Part shown: in pieces, positions 31,609 through 42,091 of the stretch
Position numbering within the stretch: position 1 is the stretch's first letter
How the letters are laid out: each line of letters begins with the position of its first letter
Assembly (NCBI RefSeq): GCF_000708045.1
Contig: NZ_ANIE01000003.1
Coordinates: 868,001 to 932,000, forward strand
Source of the DNA: Marinobacter nitratireducens
GTDB taxonomy: Bacteria; Pseudomonadota; Gammaproteobacteria; Pseudomonadales; Oleiphilaceae
Direction: 5' to 3'
DNA length: 64,000 bases
Position numbers and translations under genes: made by a program
Notes under the pieces: model-generated
Told to the model about the DNA's origin: nothing
The model's database searches: none
The model's input: only the letters and a program-made list of their open reading frames with translations

Positions 31609-32502
31609 ATGATCGGCATCCTGGGCGCAGGTGCTCTCGGGCGGCTTTGGGCCGCCCTGCTCCCTGAGGGTGAGAGCGCCTTTCTGCCAAGGCCGGGCAT
31701 GGACCCGGCCGCACCTCCCGTCCGCTATACGTTTGCCTCATTGGATGGCAGGCAAACAATCATGACCCGCTCATGGCTGGCCTCGGGTACCCAACCTGAT
31801 CTGGTGCTGGTAGCGACCAAAGCCGGCGACACGCGCGAAGCACTAACCCCGTGGGTTTCGAACCTGCCGACCAAGGTGCCGATACTGCTGCTCCAGAATG
31901 GCCTCGGCAGCCAGCAAGCAGTGGCAAATGCCTGGCCAACACGCCCCATACTCGCAGCTTCGACGACCGAGGGAGCCAATCGCCCCACCCCAAATGAAGT
32001 GATTCATGCCGGCAGTGGCGATACCTGGATCGGTCCGCTGACAGCACCAGGCAAAAACCACCTTGATTCGGTCGTAACCGAGCTTAGAGCCAGTGGGCTG
32101 CGAGTCCACGAAGAGCTCGACATCCTTCACCGGCTTTGGCAAAAACTGGTTGTTAACGCTGGCATCAATCCTTTCACCGCCATTCTCGATTGCGCCAATG
32201 GCGAGATCCTCTCGGATCCGTTTTTCCTCACTCAGATCGATCCGTTATGCAACGAGATAGCCGCGATCATGCAAGCTGAGGGTATCGGCGAAGCTAACCC
32301 AAAAGAACTCAGAGACCGCATTGAGACCGTTGCCAGAAACACGGCGCGAAATACCTCCTCCATGCGGGCGGACAGGTTGGCTGGCCGAAAAACCGAGATC
32401 GATTACATCAACGGCTACCTGGCCCGACTCGGCCAGCAATTGAAAATCCCCGTACCAGTGAACCAGTCACTGACCGACAGAGTAAAACAACTGTCAGAAT
32501 AA
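31609..32502 (+). CDS. 2-dehydropantoate 2-reductase-like protein
   Basis: A 297-residue protein of the ApbA/PanE family. The N-terminal Rossmann motif is MIGILGAGALGRLWAALLP; the C-terminal helical domain holds the conserved lysine (HRLWQKLVVNAGINPFTA). It would reduce ketopantoate with NADPH in coenzyme A synthesis. Paralogues with other 2-oxoacid substrates exist, so no gene symbol is given. It begins 4 bases after the valS stop and is likely cotranscribed with it. Confidence 0.85.
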   Translation: MIGILGAGALGRLWAALLPEGESAFLPRPGMDPAAPPVRYTFASLDGRQTIMTRSWLASGTQPDLVLVATKAGDTREALTPWVSNLPTKVPILLLQNGLGSQQAVANAWPTRPILAASTTEGANRPTPNEVIHAGSGDTWIGPLTAPGKNHLDSVVTELRASGLRVHEELDILHRLWQKLVVNAGINPFTAILDCANGEILSDPFFLTQIDPLCNEIAAIMQAEGIGEANPKELRDRIETVARNTARNTSSMRADRLAGRKTEIDYINGYLARLGQQLKIPVPVNQSLTDRVKQLSE

Positions 32503-32523
32503 CCATTTCAAAGGAGCTTCCCG

Positions 32524-33081
32524 ATGGGCAACCGTCTCTCAAAAATATACACCCGAACCGGTGATGACGGCTCAACCGGCCTCGCAGACGGCAATCGGAT
32601 TGCCAAGAATGCCCAGCGGGTCGAAGCCATGGGCACCGCCGATGAAGTGAACTGCCATATTGGCCTGTTAATCGAATGCCTCGACGATGACGACGGTCTG
32701 ACCGAGCCTTTGCGGCGAATACAGCACCATCTGTTTGACCTGGGCGGAGAATTCGCGATACCCGGCAGCGTCGTCATTGGCACGGACCACATAGACTGGC
32801 TGGAAAAGACGCTCGACCACTACAATGAAGATCTACCGCCGCTAAAAAATTTCATACTCCCGGGAGGCACGCCAGCAGCAGCTCAGTGCCATCTCGCCCG
32901 AGCGGTTTGCCGCCGCGCAGAGAGGATCGTCGTCGCACTCGGGCACGAAGACTCCATCAACCCGGCATCCCGCCATTACCTGAACCGACTGTCCGACCTG
33001 TTGTTCGTGATTGCCAGGGTATTGGCCCGGCGGGACGGGGGGGACGAAATTTTGTGGGAACAAAAAAAATCCGGCCTATAG
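32524..33081 (+). CDS. ATP:cob(I)alamin adenosyltransferase, PduO type
   Basis: A 185-residue protein with the PduO signature near the N-terminus (SKIYTRTGDDGSTGLADG) and the ATP-site helix (ARAVCRRAERIVVAL). It makes adenosylcobalamin. No B12-dependent enzyme or riboswitch is seen nearby. The last codons and stop lie within a terminator hairpin (33065-33094). Confidence 0.92.
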   Translation: MGNRLSKIYTRTGDDGSTGLADGNRIAKNAQRVEAMGTADEVNCHIGLLIECLDDDDGLTEPLRRIQHHLFDLGGEFAIPGSVVIGTDHIDWLEKTLDHYNEDLPPLKNFILPGGTPAAAQCHLARAVCRRAERIVVALGHEDSINPASRHYLNRLSDLLFVIARVLARRDGGDEILWEQKKSGL

Positions 33082-33094
33082 GGGCCGGATTTTT
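33065..33094. terminator. Terminator containing a stop codon in its loop
   Basis: AAAAATCCGGCC (33065-33076) pairs perfectly with GGCCGGATTTTT (33083-33094). The TAG stop of the adenosyltransferase gene (33079-33081) lies in the 6-base loop. It serves that gene and, in the other direction, the chemoreceptor gene ending at 33109. Confidence 0.9.
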
Positions 33095-33108
33095 CGGTGC
33101 TGTGGCAC

Positions 33109-35136
33109 CTAGACTTTGAACGCTTCAACCAGCCTCTGAAGGGAAGCGGTCAACTCAGACATTTCTCTGGAAGAGCCCAGCGTTTCCTCCGCATTCGCCG
33201 CAGTTTCCTGACCAAGCTCTCCAATCTGCTCTACGTTGGTGTTCACGTTGCGAGCCACGGCGGACTGCTCCTCGGCTGCCTGGGCAATCTGATGGCTCAT
33301 ATCGACGATGATCGCAATGCCACGGGCGATTCGATCCAGCGCCTCGGTAACCTGCCCGGACTTCTGTACGGTCGTCTCCGTGACATCCCGGCTGTTCGTC
33401 ATGGCTGACACCGCATCCTTCACGCCACTTTGTAGTCGGGAAATCATGCCTTCAATTTCTTCTGTGGACTTATGGGTGCGCTGGGACAAAGAACGCACTT
33501 CATCAGCAACCACCGCGAAGCCACGCCCCTGCTCGCCAGCACGAGCCGCCTCAATGGCAGCATTCAGCGCGAGCAGGTTGGTCTGCTCGGCGATTGCCTT
33601 GATCTCCACCAGCACCTGACTGATGTTGTCACTGTCCTGACTGACGCGATTGATGACCTCCACGGCGCCGGAAATTTCCTCCGCCAGGCGATTGATCGTA
33701 CCGACGGTATCAGCCACAACCTCCCGCCCGGTTTCGGTGTCGGTTTCAGCGGTTCCTGCGCTGTCAGCAACCCGGTGAGCGCTCTCGGTTACTTCGTGGA
33801 CCGCCTCAACCATCTGATTCATGGCCTCGTTGATCTGGCCGCTCTCTTCCATCTGGCGGGCCACGGCCTCGCTGTTCGCAGCGGCGGTGCTGTTTACCCG
33901 GCTCGCCTGCTGATCCACGTCAGCGGTTGTTCGACTGACCGAGCGAATCAGCTCGGCAATGCGATCCGTCATGTTATTGAACTCGGCGGTAAGCTCTCCC
34001 AACTCATCCTTGTTACGGAGCTGAATGCGGGTGGTCATGTCCCCTGCGGCCACCCCACGAGCGGCTTCTGAGAAGCGGTTGATGGCGGTACGAACGGACA
34101 TGAAAAAGCCAACGTAAAGATAAACAACCACCAGAAGAACCGCGATCAGCGCCACGACAATGAGCATGCGCTGGTTTCGGGCCTGCTCCAGTTTGGCCGC
34201 GAGATTAGCCTCCACCAGGTCAAAAATGGTGTTGTTCAGCTTGTCGTAGTGGTCCAGCTGGCCACGAATGAGTTCGCTGTACTCGCTCCACGGCATTTCA
34301 AGACGCATGGGTGTAATGATGTTGAGATCCAACACGTCCCGAACAACGGTCAGGCTCTCCCCAACCCTGTCCATAGTGCCTCCGGCACGCTGAGCCAGAG
34401 CAGGAGACGCGTCTTTTGCGACAGACAAAGCGGATGAAAGCCGTGAAGCCTGATTGGTCAGTTGGTCATAGGTCTGATTCAGAATTTCGCTCAGCGCGTA
34501 ACCCACCTGGCCATTAACGAGAGCAAAGGTTCCGTAGGAACGAGCTTGCCCAATAGTGCCTCGAGCGCCGGGAAGACTTTCACGAATCAGTCCCAGTAAC
34601 GCCTGGTTTTCCCGGGAATCCTGCCCCAGCCCCGACAGCTCCATGGTCGCCGGCAACAGGGCAATGACTTTCTGGACAAACTGTTGATAGTACTTGAACT
34701 GGGGGTCGATATTACCCTGATAATTGTCATCGCCACGCAGGGCCTCCCAGTCACCCTGGAGTTCCTCCACCTGTGCAGCCCAGGTACCAGAGCGGTCAAA
34801 CGAATGCTCCTTCGCGCTCAATGCCGTGAATATACCGCTGATCTGCTCTGCCGTCTTATTCGACTCCTCCAGCAACACATCATGGTTTCGCAGAACACCG
34901 ACGGCTCGGAAATCCCGATAGTCCACCGACAGCGACAGCAGACGATTGACCTGCTCAACCTGTTCCAACCCCTCGACACCCTGGGTAATGGTCTGAACCG
35001 AACGGTTCAACTCGGACATAACCAGCCAGGAAAGGCCCCCTATGGGAAGAAGGAACAGGATGCTGATAAGACTGAACTTGTATACCATCGGCAACCGGTT
35101 CATCAGCGCTATGGCAGGATTAATAAGTTGTTTCAC
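33109..35136 (-). CDS. Methyl-accepting chemotaxis protein
   Basis: A 675-residue chemoreceptor with a GTG start. TM1 is near residues 20-40 ([20 protein letters not shown]), a large periplasmic helical domain follows, TM2 is [20 protein letters not shown], then HAMP ([18 protein letters not shown]) and the cytoplasmic signalling domain with tip [20 protein letters not shown]. The ligand is unknown. The neighbourhood MCP-ampE-ampD-DUF1631-nadC is that of PA4520-PA4524 in P. aeruginosa. Confidence 0.95.
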   Translation of the reverse strand: MKQLINPAIALMNRLPMVYKFSLISILFLLPIGGLSWLVMSELNRSVQTITQGVEGLEQVEQVNRLLSLSVDYRDFRAVGVLRNHDVLLEESNKTAEQISGIFTALSAKEHSFDRSGTWAAQVEELQGDWEALRGDDNYQGNIDPQFKYYQQFVQKVIALLPATMELSGLGQDSRENQALLGLIRESLPGARGTIGQARSYGTFALVNGQVGYALSEILNQTYDQLTNQASRLSSALSVAKDASPALAQRAGGTMDRVGESLTVVRDVLDLNIITPMRLEMPWSEYSELIRGQLDHYDKLNNTIFDLVEANLAAKLEQARNQRMLIVVALIAVLLVVVYLYVGFFMSVRTAINRFSEAARGVAAGDMTTRIQLRNKDELGELTAEFNNMTDRIAELIRSVSRTTADVDQQASRVNSTAAANSEAVARQMEESGQINEAMNQMVEAVHEVTESAHRVADSAGTAETDTETGREVVADTVGTINRLAEEISGAVEVINRVSQDSDNISQVLVEIKAIAEQTNLLALNAAIEAARAGEQGRGFAVVADEVRSLSQRTHKSTEEIEGMISRLQSGVKDAVSAMTNSRDVTETTVQKSGQVTEALDRIARGIAIIVDMSHQIAQAAEEQSAVARNVNTNVEQIGELGQETAANAEETLGSSREMSELTASLQRLVEAFKV

Positions 35137-35262
35137 GGAGCCCTCACTGCTATCAACAACTGAATGCTTGTTCTTTTCTTTATATATCGTCTAAGGTACT
35201 AGATCTTCAGGCATTAACTATTGTTAAAGTGTAATGTTTTTTTAAAGCTCCCGTCACTCGGT
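35137..35262 (-). promoter_or_regulatory. AT-rich promoter region of the chemoreceptor gene
   Basis: Read on the minus strand, this 126-base AT-rich gap has a TTAAC-tatt-GTTAA palindrome and a GACGATAT that partly resembles a sigma-28 -10 element (GCCGATAA), but the matching -35 is poor. No terminator for ampE is evident. Confidence 0.3.
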
Positions 35263-36153
35263 TTATATCGTCCAGCCGGAAATAACCAGCAGCGCCATCA
35301 GGCATATCCACACGAGCATACTCCGGTTCAGCAAATCCCTGATTGCGCTCAGGCTGCGGCCGCCGAAATCCACCCACTCATTTGGGTGAATCCTGGAGAA
35401 CCTCTCGGGATCAAGTGCATACCCGGTTAACGACCCATTGGCAGAAAACATGAGTATGTCATCTGAACTTTTTTTGCCGTCATGATGGCCAGTGCGTATT
35501 TCACGTAACCAGCCGGACAGATCACCGGCAATCCCGAACGTCATCGACAACAATCGGACAGGGATCCATGCCATAACTTCCTCCAACCGCCGGAATCCGG
35601 GGCGGGCAGCGGCTTGCGGCCACTGCTCCGACAGGGCGACCAGTCCCCTTACGAGAACTGCTAGACCTATTCCCCCAACCACATACCAGAATGCAATCAA
35701 AAAGAATCGCTGAAACATCGCGTGCATAAAGGCTCTCGACAAAGCGAGATGCATCGCATCGGGAGACAGCGCAGCACCTCGATCCTCAGCCGGCAGCCGA
35801 TGTTGAACATGATGCCAGGCGGCCTGCATGTCTCCCCGCCGCCAGGCTTCAGCATAGACCCTCAGAGTGTGGCGCCAACCGGGCGCCCCCATAAGCAGGA
35901 CAAGCACAAGCAGTTCCAGCGGATAAACCAGCAGTTCGAGCCGGTAGGACTGAAGGAAATAGACCACAACACCCAGCAACAAGGCCGGTAGAACGATGAG
36001 CACGAGCCCGGATCGCAGTGACTGTTCCTGACCGGCCTCAACCTTTGCAGCCTTGTGAAACCATCGTAACCAGAAGCGATCACCGGACAGATGATCCAAA
36101 GTGTCCAGTCTCCGTCGCAGCAGGTAAGCCAATAGAAATACAACCAGAACCAT
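35263..36153 (-). CDS. ampE: AmpE-type membrane protein
   Basis: A 296-residue protein with about four membrane segments (VLVVFLLAYLLRRRL, LVLIVLPALLLGVVVYFLQS, FLIAFWYVVGGIGLAVLVRG and MLVWICLMALLVISGW). It matches the AmpE/RegS family found next to ampD. The function is unsettled; it was linked to sensing in beta-lactamase induction. It begins one base past the ampD stop, so the two are coupled. Confidence 0.87.
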   Translation of the reverse strand: MVLVVFLLAYLLRRRLDTLDHLSGDRFWLRWFHKAAKVEAGQEQSLRSGLVLIVLPALLLGVVVYFLQSYRLELLVYPLELLVLVLLMGAPGWRHTLRVYAEAWRRGDMQAAWHHVQHRLPAEDRGAALSPDAMHLALSRAFMHAMFQRFFLIAFWYVVGGIGLAVLVRGLVALSEQWPQAAARPGFRRLEEVMAWIPVRLLSMTFGIAGDLSGWLREIRTGHHDGKKSSDDILMFSANGSLTGYALDPERFSRIHPNEWVDFGGRSLSAIRDLLNRSMLVWICLMALLVISGWTI

Positions 36154-36696
36154 TCAGGCAAGCTCCATCGCGTTCAGTACAGTCGATAGTTCACTTTTGT
36201 AGTAGGACCAATCAAAAGCGGGCCCGGGATCGGTTTTCCGTCCTGGGGCAATATCACAATGCCCCGTCAGCCGATCCGGCGTAATCTCAGGCCAGGCTGC
36301 CATGACGATGCCGGTGATCTCTGCCAGAGCACGGTATTGTTCCGGGGAGTAAGGAATGTCATCCGCACCCTCCAGCTCAATGCCAATGGAATAATCATTG
36401 CACTCCTCTTCCCCTCGAAAACTGGAACGGCCAGCGTGCCATGCCCGCTCAAGCAGACTGACGAACTGAACCACAGAGCCGTCTCGTCGAATCAGCGCGT
36501 GGGCCGACACCTGCATACCGGCAATCGTTTCAAAATAGGGGTGAGCGGCGTGGTCAAGCCGGTTACAAAAGAAGTCTTCGATTTCAGGGCCGCCAAACTG
36601 GCCGGGAGGCAGGCTAATATTGTGGACAACGAGCAAGCTGATTGAGGCGCCATCCGGGCGTGGCCCGAAATTGGGTGAAGGACACCATCGAGCCAT
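36154..36696 (-). CDS. ampD: AmpD, 1,6-anhydro-N-acetylmuramyl-L-alanine amidase
   Basis: About 180 residues if the ATG at 36696 is used. Zinc ligands: His in LLVVHNISLPPG, His and Asp in HCDIAPGRKTDPG; HAGRSSFRG is also conserved. It cleaves anhydromuropeptides in cell-wall recycling; its loss derepresses ampC where AmpR is present. Homologues carry about 10-15 residues before CPSPNF, so a non-ATG start slightly upstream is possible. A hairpin at 36795-36816 lies in the leader. Confidence 0.9.
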   Translation of the reverse strand: MARWCPSPNFGPRPDGASISLLVVHNISLPPGQFGGPEIEDFFCNRLDHAAHPYFETIAGMQVSAHALIRRDGSVVQFVSLLERAWHAGRSSFRGEEECNDYSIGIELEGADDIPYSPEQYRALAEITGIVMAAWPEITPDRLTGHCDIAPGRKTDPGPAFDWSYYKSELSTVLNAMELA

Positions 36697-36794
36697 GGGA
36701 AGCCTGCCGCTCTGTCTGAGGGTCGAGACTTCTTCGGCTATCGACGGACGGCCAGGAGCTTGGTCAGAGTTGGACAAGGTCGATCCATAGAGTT

Positions 36795-36816
36795 CAGGGC
36801 ATGAAAGAATGCCCTG
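36795..36816 (-). promoter_or_regulatory. Perfect hairpin between DUF1631 gene and ampD
   Basis: CAGGGCAT (36795-36802) and ATGCCCTG (36809-36816) pair perfectly around GAAAGA. No T-run follows on the minus strand. It sits 36 bases after the DUF1631 stop and about 100 bases before the ampD start, so it may be a processing or attenuating structure. Confidence 0.45.
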
Positions 36817-36851
36817 ATTGAAGCACAAAGTGGCACAGCTTTGCTACGACT

Positions 36852-39104
36852 TCAGTCCTTGCGGCTATGGCGCAGGTTATCGATGATCGATTCGAGTGCT
36901 CGGTCAAAGATCAGACCGTCATCCAGCATACCAATTTCGCCCGCCGCCATCGCAGCAGCCAATTCTTCACGCAGGTATTCGGCGACTTTGGCGCCACTCC
37001 GATTGACGAAGATGTATTTGCCCGTTGCCTTGATAAAGGCTGCCAGCTTGCAGCGTACACGGGTATCGCCTTTGGCCATCTCCACCCAGGATCCTACCCT
37101 CAGACTGTCTGCTCGGCCGAACCATTCGCCTGCGATTTGGTCTGACGCTTCTGCTGCGGAAGGCACGGCCGGCTCTTCAACATCAACAGACCCCTGAGGC
37201 ACCTCCTCATCAGCTGGCGCTTGCTGCACGTCTTCGGCCACCTCGGACATCTGATCAACGACCACGACATCCGGCTCTGGCTGAGGATCGGCGACGGGTG
37301 GCTCTTCACGGGATGGAGCCGTCACCAGCTTCTGGAACACATCAACATGGGCCAGTTCGAGGTCATGGATGGCGGAGTCGGTGGCAAACGGGTCCCAAGA
37401 GATATCCTGCAACGCACGACGCAGCTCATCCACGATTGAGGGTATGGCACGCAACAACTCGGTTCGCGTGTCGTCGGTTACCGGCTTCGGATCAACACTC
37501 CAGACAAGACGTTCGGTCAGTTTCCGGGCATCATCCCACCGTGCGCTATCCTCGCCCTCGCGAAGAATTACCCACTGCAGGTATTTGCTCCAAGGTTCTC
37601 GAAGAAGTTGCAACACGGGCTCAGGAACCGAACGATGTCGGATGGAATCTTCCACCAGGTTCCGGGTGGCCTCACCCGCACGCTCCTGGCGCGCTCGCCC
37701 CTCTTCCGCATCCCTCAAACGCTGCTCAACCAACTCACGGCGACGACGATCCAAATCGGTAAAATGGCTGAAATCCTTCAACAGCTCATCAAACAGCTCG
37801 ACGTTGTCGGTGAACTCGCTCAGCACACGCTCTACCACGGACTCAATTTTTTCACGCAAGGGGTCTTTCTGACCCTCCTTCTTCTCCGTCCAGCCAATGG
37901 CTGACAGAGCAAGTTCATTGAGAAGCTTCCGAACAGGGTGCCCGCCACGGTTAAAGAAGTTCCTGTCGCTCAGTGCAACCTTAAGGACCGGAATCTGCAA
38001 CCGGCCGATGAGAGACTTCATGATCGGGTGAAGTTGACGATCTTCCAGAATGAAATCGAACAGCATGGAGACAAGGTTGATGACATCATTATCAACCTGG
38101 CCCACGTTAAACGGATTGTCCGAATCTGCCCTCAGAACGGGTTTGAGGAGATCTCCGAGTGCGATGACACGGCCGGCACCCAAACGACCGGATGCGACTT
38201 GGATCTTGCTTAGCCGGGCCATAAGACGGCCGGTATCAAGCTCTACCCCACCAGTTGTAGCGCCTTGGCTTCCGCTTCCCTCATGCTGGTGCAACAGCGC
38301 ACTCAGCTCGGAAAATGTTGCCTGTGGAATGGTGCGCTCTTCCTGCGGGTTGCCCGCCTCACTCCTGTCGTCTGAGCGCCGGGGATTTGATCCAGAGGCC
38401 TGACCTTTCTGGGTCGGTGCCCGCTTCAGGTCCGGCATGACACCTTCACCAACCAGTGTACGGTTTGCCTTTTCGTAAAAGTCGCCAAGAGAGTCCTGGA
38501 GCAGACGCTCAAACAGCTTGAAAACAACGAGTTTGGCGCGAATGTCGATATCCAGCTCAGAACATGCTTCGGCCACACCTCCACATATCACTTCCGGACT
38601 CAACGGCATCTGGCTGTCGGTCAGTTTAACCTGAGAAATGAGATGATTGATCCGGACTGTCAGCAAACGGGTCTGGTCGGCGAAATGATTGCGCAGCTTA
38701 TTGATCAGATTGTCGATGGCAACCTGTTGCTCCAGCTGGGAGTGATCGAGAAGGCTGAGCGAGTCCTGGTCAACATCATCAAGCGCGGTTGAACCATACT
38801 CCGGGCGGAAGCGGCCAATGTCATTAAAGGCCTGGCTTACGTACTGTAGCACCGATACAACAATCGCCTTCCGCCGCAGACGCAGCTCACGCATGGCATC
38901 AAAGAAAGCGGTCTGATCGGTATTCGAGCCAGCCCGATCCGCCAGTTCGAACAGTGCGTCATCGGAGCGGTCGAAAAAATTGGCAAGCATGGACTTTAAA
39001 GACTGACCCGATGCGTCACGCAAGCGGATCAGCGAGCTCGGCAACACAAACCGTTGTGACGGTTGTTTGCCAGTAAAACTCACTACATTGTTGTCCTGCG
39101 CCAT
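36852..39104 (-). CDS. DUF1631 protein
   Basis: A 750-residue mostly helical, highly charged cytoplasmic protein. N-terminal region: SQRFVLPSSLIRLRDASG; middle: NRGGHPVRKLLNELALSAIG; the C-terminus contains a small beta-rich segment (LRVGSWVEMAKGDTRVRCKL, then GKYIFVNRSGAKVAE) that resembles PilZ-like modules sometimes reported for this family. Old annotation as thymidine phosphorylase has no support here. The position between ampD and nadC is conserved with Pseudomonas. Function unknown. Confidence 0.85.
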   Translation of the reverse strand: MAQDNNVVSFTGKQPSQRFVLPSSLIRLRDASGQSLKSMLANFFDRSDDALFELADRAGSNTDQTAFFDAMRELRLRRKAIVVSVLQYVSQAFNDIGRFRPEYGSTALDDVDQDSLSLLDHSQLEQQVAIDNLINKLRNHFADQTRLLTVRINHLISQVKLTDSQMPLSPEVICGGVAEACSELDIDIRAKLVVFKLFERLLQDSLGDFYEKANRTLVGEGVMPDLKRAPTQKGQASGSNPRRSDDRSEAGNPQEERTIPQATFSELSALLHQHEGSGSQGATTGGVELDTGRLMARLSKIQVASGRLGAGRVIALGDLLKPVLRADSDNPFNVGQVDNDVINLVSMLFDFILEDRQLHPIMKSLIGRLQIPVLKVALSDRNFFNRGGHPVRKLLNELALSAIGWTEKKEGQKDPLREKIESVVERVLSEFTDNVELFDELLKDFSHFTDLDRRRRELVEQRLRDAEEGRARQERAGEATRNLVEDSIRHRSVPEPVLQLLREPWSKYLQWVILREGEDSARWDDARKLTERLVWSVDPKPVTDDTRTELLRAIPSIVDELRRALQDISWDPFATDSAIHDLELAHVDVFQKLVTAPSREEPPVADPQPEPDVVVVDQMSEVAEDVQQAPADEEVPQGSVDVEEPAVPSAAEASDQIAGEWFGRADSLRVGSWVEMAKGDTRVRCKLAAFIKATGKYIFVNRSGAKVAEYLREELAAAMAAGEIGMLDDGLIFDRALESIIDNLRHSRKD

Positions 39105-39165
39105 GGAGAGCTGCTCCGGGAGTTGATCCAGTCAATAAAATGGAATTACTTGTATTACATAGTAG

Positions 39166-40179
<1,014 letters not shown>

Positions 40180-40180
40180 C

Positions 40181-40516
40181 TCATTCTCCAGACAGTAAGC
40201 GGTCGATTTCCTCCAGCTCTCGAATCAGATCAGCTCCTGATTCGGGGCGCCCGCGAAAATGCTCCTCAGCCATGGGGGCAATACCCGACACAGCTGGCAG
40301 CTGATGCCCGCCTTCAATTAGCACCTTTATCCGTTCAACAAACACGAACTGAAGCCACTGGGTGAACTCCAGTGTATCGATGCAGAAGGGCTGAGTGCTC
40401 TGGAGTGCCTCTTCGGGAGGAGGCTCGGACTCCCAGACATCCAGCCGGCGAAGTTCGATCTCGATTCTCAGCAGGCTGTCTGCAACCTCAGCAACCTGCT
40501 TTCCCGATGTCGTCAT
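40181..40516 (-). CDS. YqcC-like (DUF446) protein
   Basis: A 111-residue helical protein. The family signature is LQSTQPFCIDTLEFTQWLQF and the YqcC opening (VADSLLRIEIELRRLDVW) is present. YqcC is found near truC in E. coli; its function is not known. It lies 12 bases after the ParA-like gene stop region and is likely cotranscribed with it. Confidence 0.85.
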   Translation of the reverse strand: MTTSGKQVAEVADSLLRIEIELRRLDVWESEPPPEEALQSTQPFCIDTLEFTQWLQFVFVERIKVLIEGGHQLPAVSGIAPMAEEHFRGRPESGADLIRELEEIDRLLSGE

Positions 40517-40528
40517 TGATGTCGCTCT

Positions 40529-41326
40529 CTAATCTGCGAGGGGTTCCAGCTCTACCGCCTCACCGTGCAGGACCCGAAACAGGTCCTCGTACTGCTGGGT
40601 CAGCGTGTGTTTCGGAGCCATATGAATCAGCGGCTGCCGAGCCTGATGGGATTCTTTCATCTTAACCGAGCTCGACAGCCTGACAGGCAACACCGGAAGC
40701 CCCTCTTCGGTCAACTCCTGGACCAGCTTGCGGGGCAGGCTTGCCCTGGGCTGGAACTGGTTGGCGACAATACCTTCGACAACCAGATCCTCATTGTGAT
40801 CTTCCTGCAGTTCGCGGATCTCGTTCAGAATGTTGTAGAGGGCCTGACGGGAAAAATCGTCGCAATCAAATGGAATCAGGCACCGCTGCGCCGCAATCAG
40901 TGCGGATCGGGTGTAGAAGTTAAGCGCAGGGGCCGTGTCGACATAGATCGCGTCAAACGATTCTCCCAACTTCTTGAGCGCTTCCCGCAACTTGTAGATC
41001 TTGTGCTTGGCCTCCAGTTTGCGCTCAAGGAAATCCAGCTCGGGACTGGAAGGCATGACAAACAGGTTATCGAAGGGAGAGGCATGAACAAACTCGTCTG
41101 GCCGGCGATTGAACACGGTAAACGCGACCGTTTGCTCCATGAGATCGGCGACCGTGTCCTTGAGTTCACTTGCGGGCTTCCCCAGCAGATAGTGTGTGGA
41201 GTTGCCCTGCGGGTCCAGGTCCACCACCAGCGTCCGCTTACCTCTCGCAGCGCTGATGGCCGCAAGGTTACAGGTAATACTGGATTTACCAACACCACCC
41301 TTCTGATTGAAAACAACCCGCCTCAT
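40529..41326 (-). CDS. ParA-family ATPase
   Basis: A 265-residue MinD/ParA-type ATPase. The deviant Walker A is KGGVGKSS near residues 9-16, DLDPQGNSTHYLL follows, and the switch region AIYVDTAPALNFYTRSAL is present. There is no parB neighbour, so it is an orphan ParA, possibly positioning a chemotaxis or other protein cluster rather than DNA. Start at ATG 41326 (MRRVVFNQKGGVGKS) instead of the longer frame. Confidence 0.9.
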   Translation of the reverse strand: MRRVVFNQKGGVGKSSITCNLAAISAARGKRTLVVDLDPQGNSTHYLLGKPASELKDTVADLMEQTVAFTVFNRRPDEFVHASPFDNLFVMPSSPELDFLERKLEAKHKIYKLREALKKLGESFDAIYVDTAPALNFYTRSALIAAQRCLIPFDCDDFSRQALYNILNEIRELQEDHNEDLVVEGIVANQFQPRASLPRKLVQELTEEGLPVLPVRLSSSVKMKESHQARQPLIHMAPKHTLTQQYEDLFRVLHGEAVELEPLAD

Positions 41327-41374
41327 GTCATCTCTCCTTGCACGCATTATCGTTTTTATGGCACGCAGCGCGAC

Positions 41375-42091
41375 CTACCAGTCCATCACGGTCTTGACGA
41401 ACGGAATGGTCAGCCTGCGTTGAGCCTTTAATGAATTCTCATCCAGAGTATCAAGGATTGCCAGCAGGTCTCCAAGACGACGTGGCGCCCTGCGCATGAT
41501 AAAACTGACAACATCCTCACCCATCACCAGTCCGCGCTGCTCTGCTCGTGCTACCAGAATTCGCGCGCGGTCCTCGTCCCGATAAATGCCTAACTGGAGG
41601 GTCAGGCCATGGCTGAGACGGGAGCGTAAATCCGGCAAATGGAACGGTGTCGCTCCAGGCACCTCAGACAGACTGACAATTAAGAGCCCATTCCGGTCAT
41701 GCACCCGGTTATAGAGGTGAAAAATCGCTTCTTCCCAGGCCGGCTGCCCGACAACCTGATCAAGGTCATCCAGACATACAATGTCCTTTCCATCCAAACC
41801 CGCCAAGGCTTCCGGTCCGAAGGGCTGTAACTCTAACAGACTGATACAAACGGCCGATCGGCCCCGCTTCTCGGCATCGTGACAGGCCGCCTGAAGAAGG
41901 TGGCTTTTCCCGGTATCGGAATCACCACAGATAGCCACAACAGGAATACCGACAGGCTGATCCAGAATCGCGAGCAGACGCGACGCTACATCCCGGTTCC
42001 GGTCTCCCAAAAAATTATCGAAACGAGCATCGTCCCTGAGCTTTACACCCAGGATCATCTGCGAGGTACTCACGACCGCTTGGCCCTCCAT
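41375..42091 (-). CDS. hda: Hda, regulator of DnaA
   Basis: A 238-residue AAA+ protein resembling DnaA domain III. The ATP site is CGDSDTGKSHLLQAACHDAE; Walker B is IVCLDDLDQVVG. It stimulates ATP hydrolysis by DnaA with the beta clamp (RIDA) to prevent re-initiation. A clamp-binding motif is expected at the N-terminus; the segment STSQMILGVKL may contain it. It overlaps the preceding CDP-alcohol gene by 22 bases. Confidence 0.92.
   Translation of the reverse strand: MEGQAVVSTSQMILGVKLRDDARFDNFLGDRNRDVASRLLAILDQPVGIPVVAICGDSDTGKSHLLQAACHDAEKRGRSAVCISLLELQPFGPEALAGLDGKDIVCLDDLDQVVGQPAWEEAIFHLYNRVHDRNGLLIVSLSEVPGATPFHLPDLRSRLSHGLTLQLGIYRDEDRARILVARAEQRGLVMGEDVVSFIMRRAPRRLGDLLAILDTLDENSLKAQRRLTIPFVKTVMDW

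Noticed and set aside
36697..36828. Extension of ampD to a TTG at 36828
   Set aside because: The residues do not resemble AmpD, the start is TTG, and a perfect hairpin lies within it; a short extension of a few codons is still possible.
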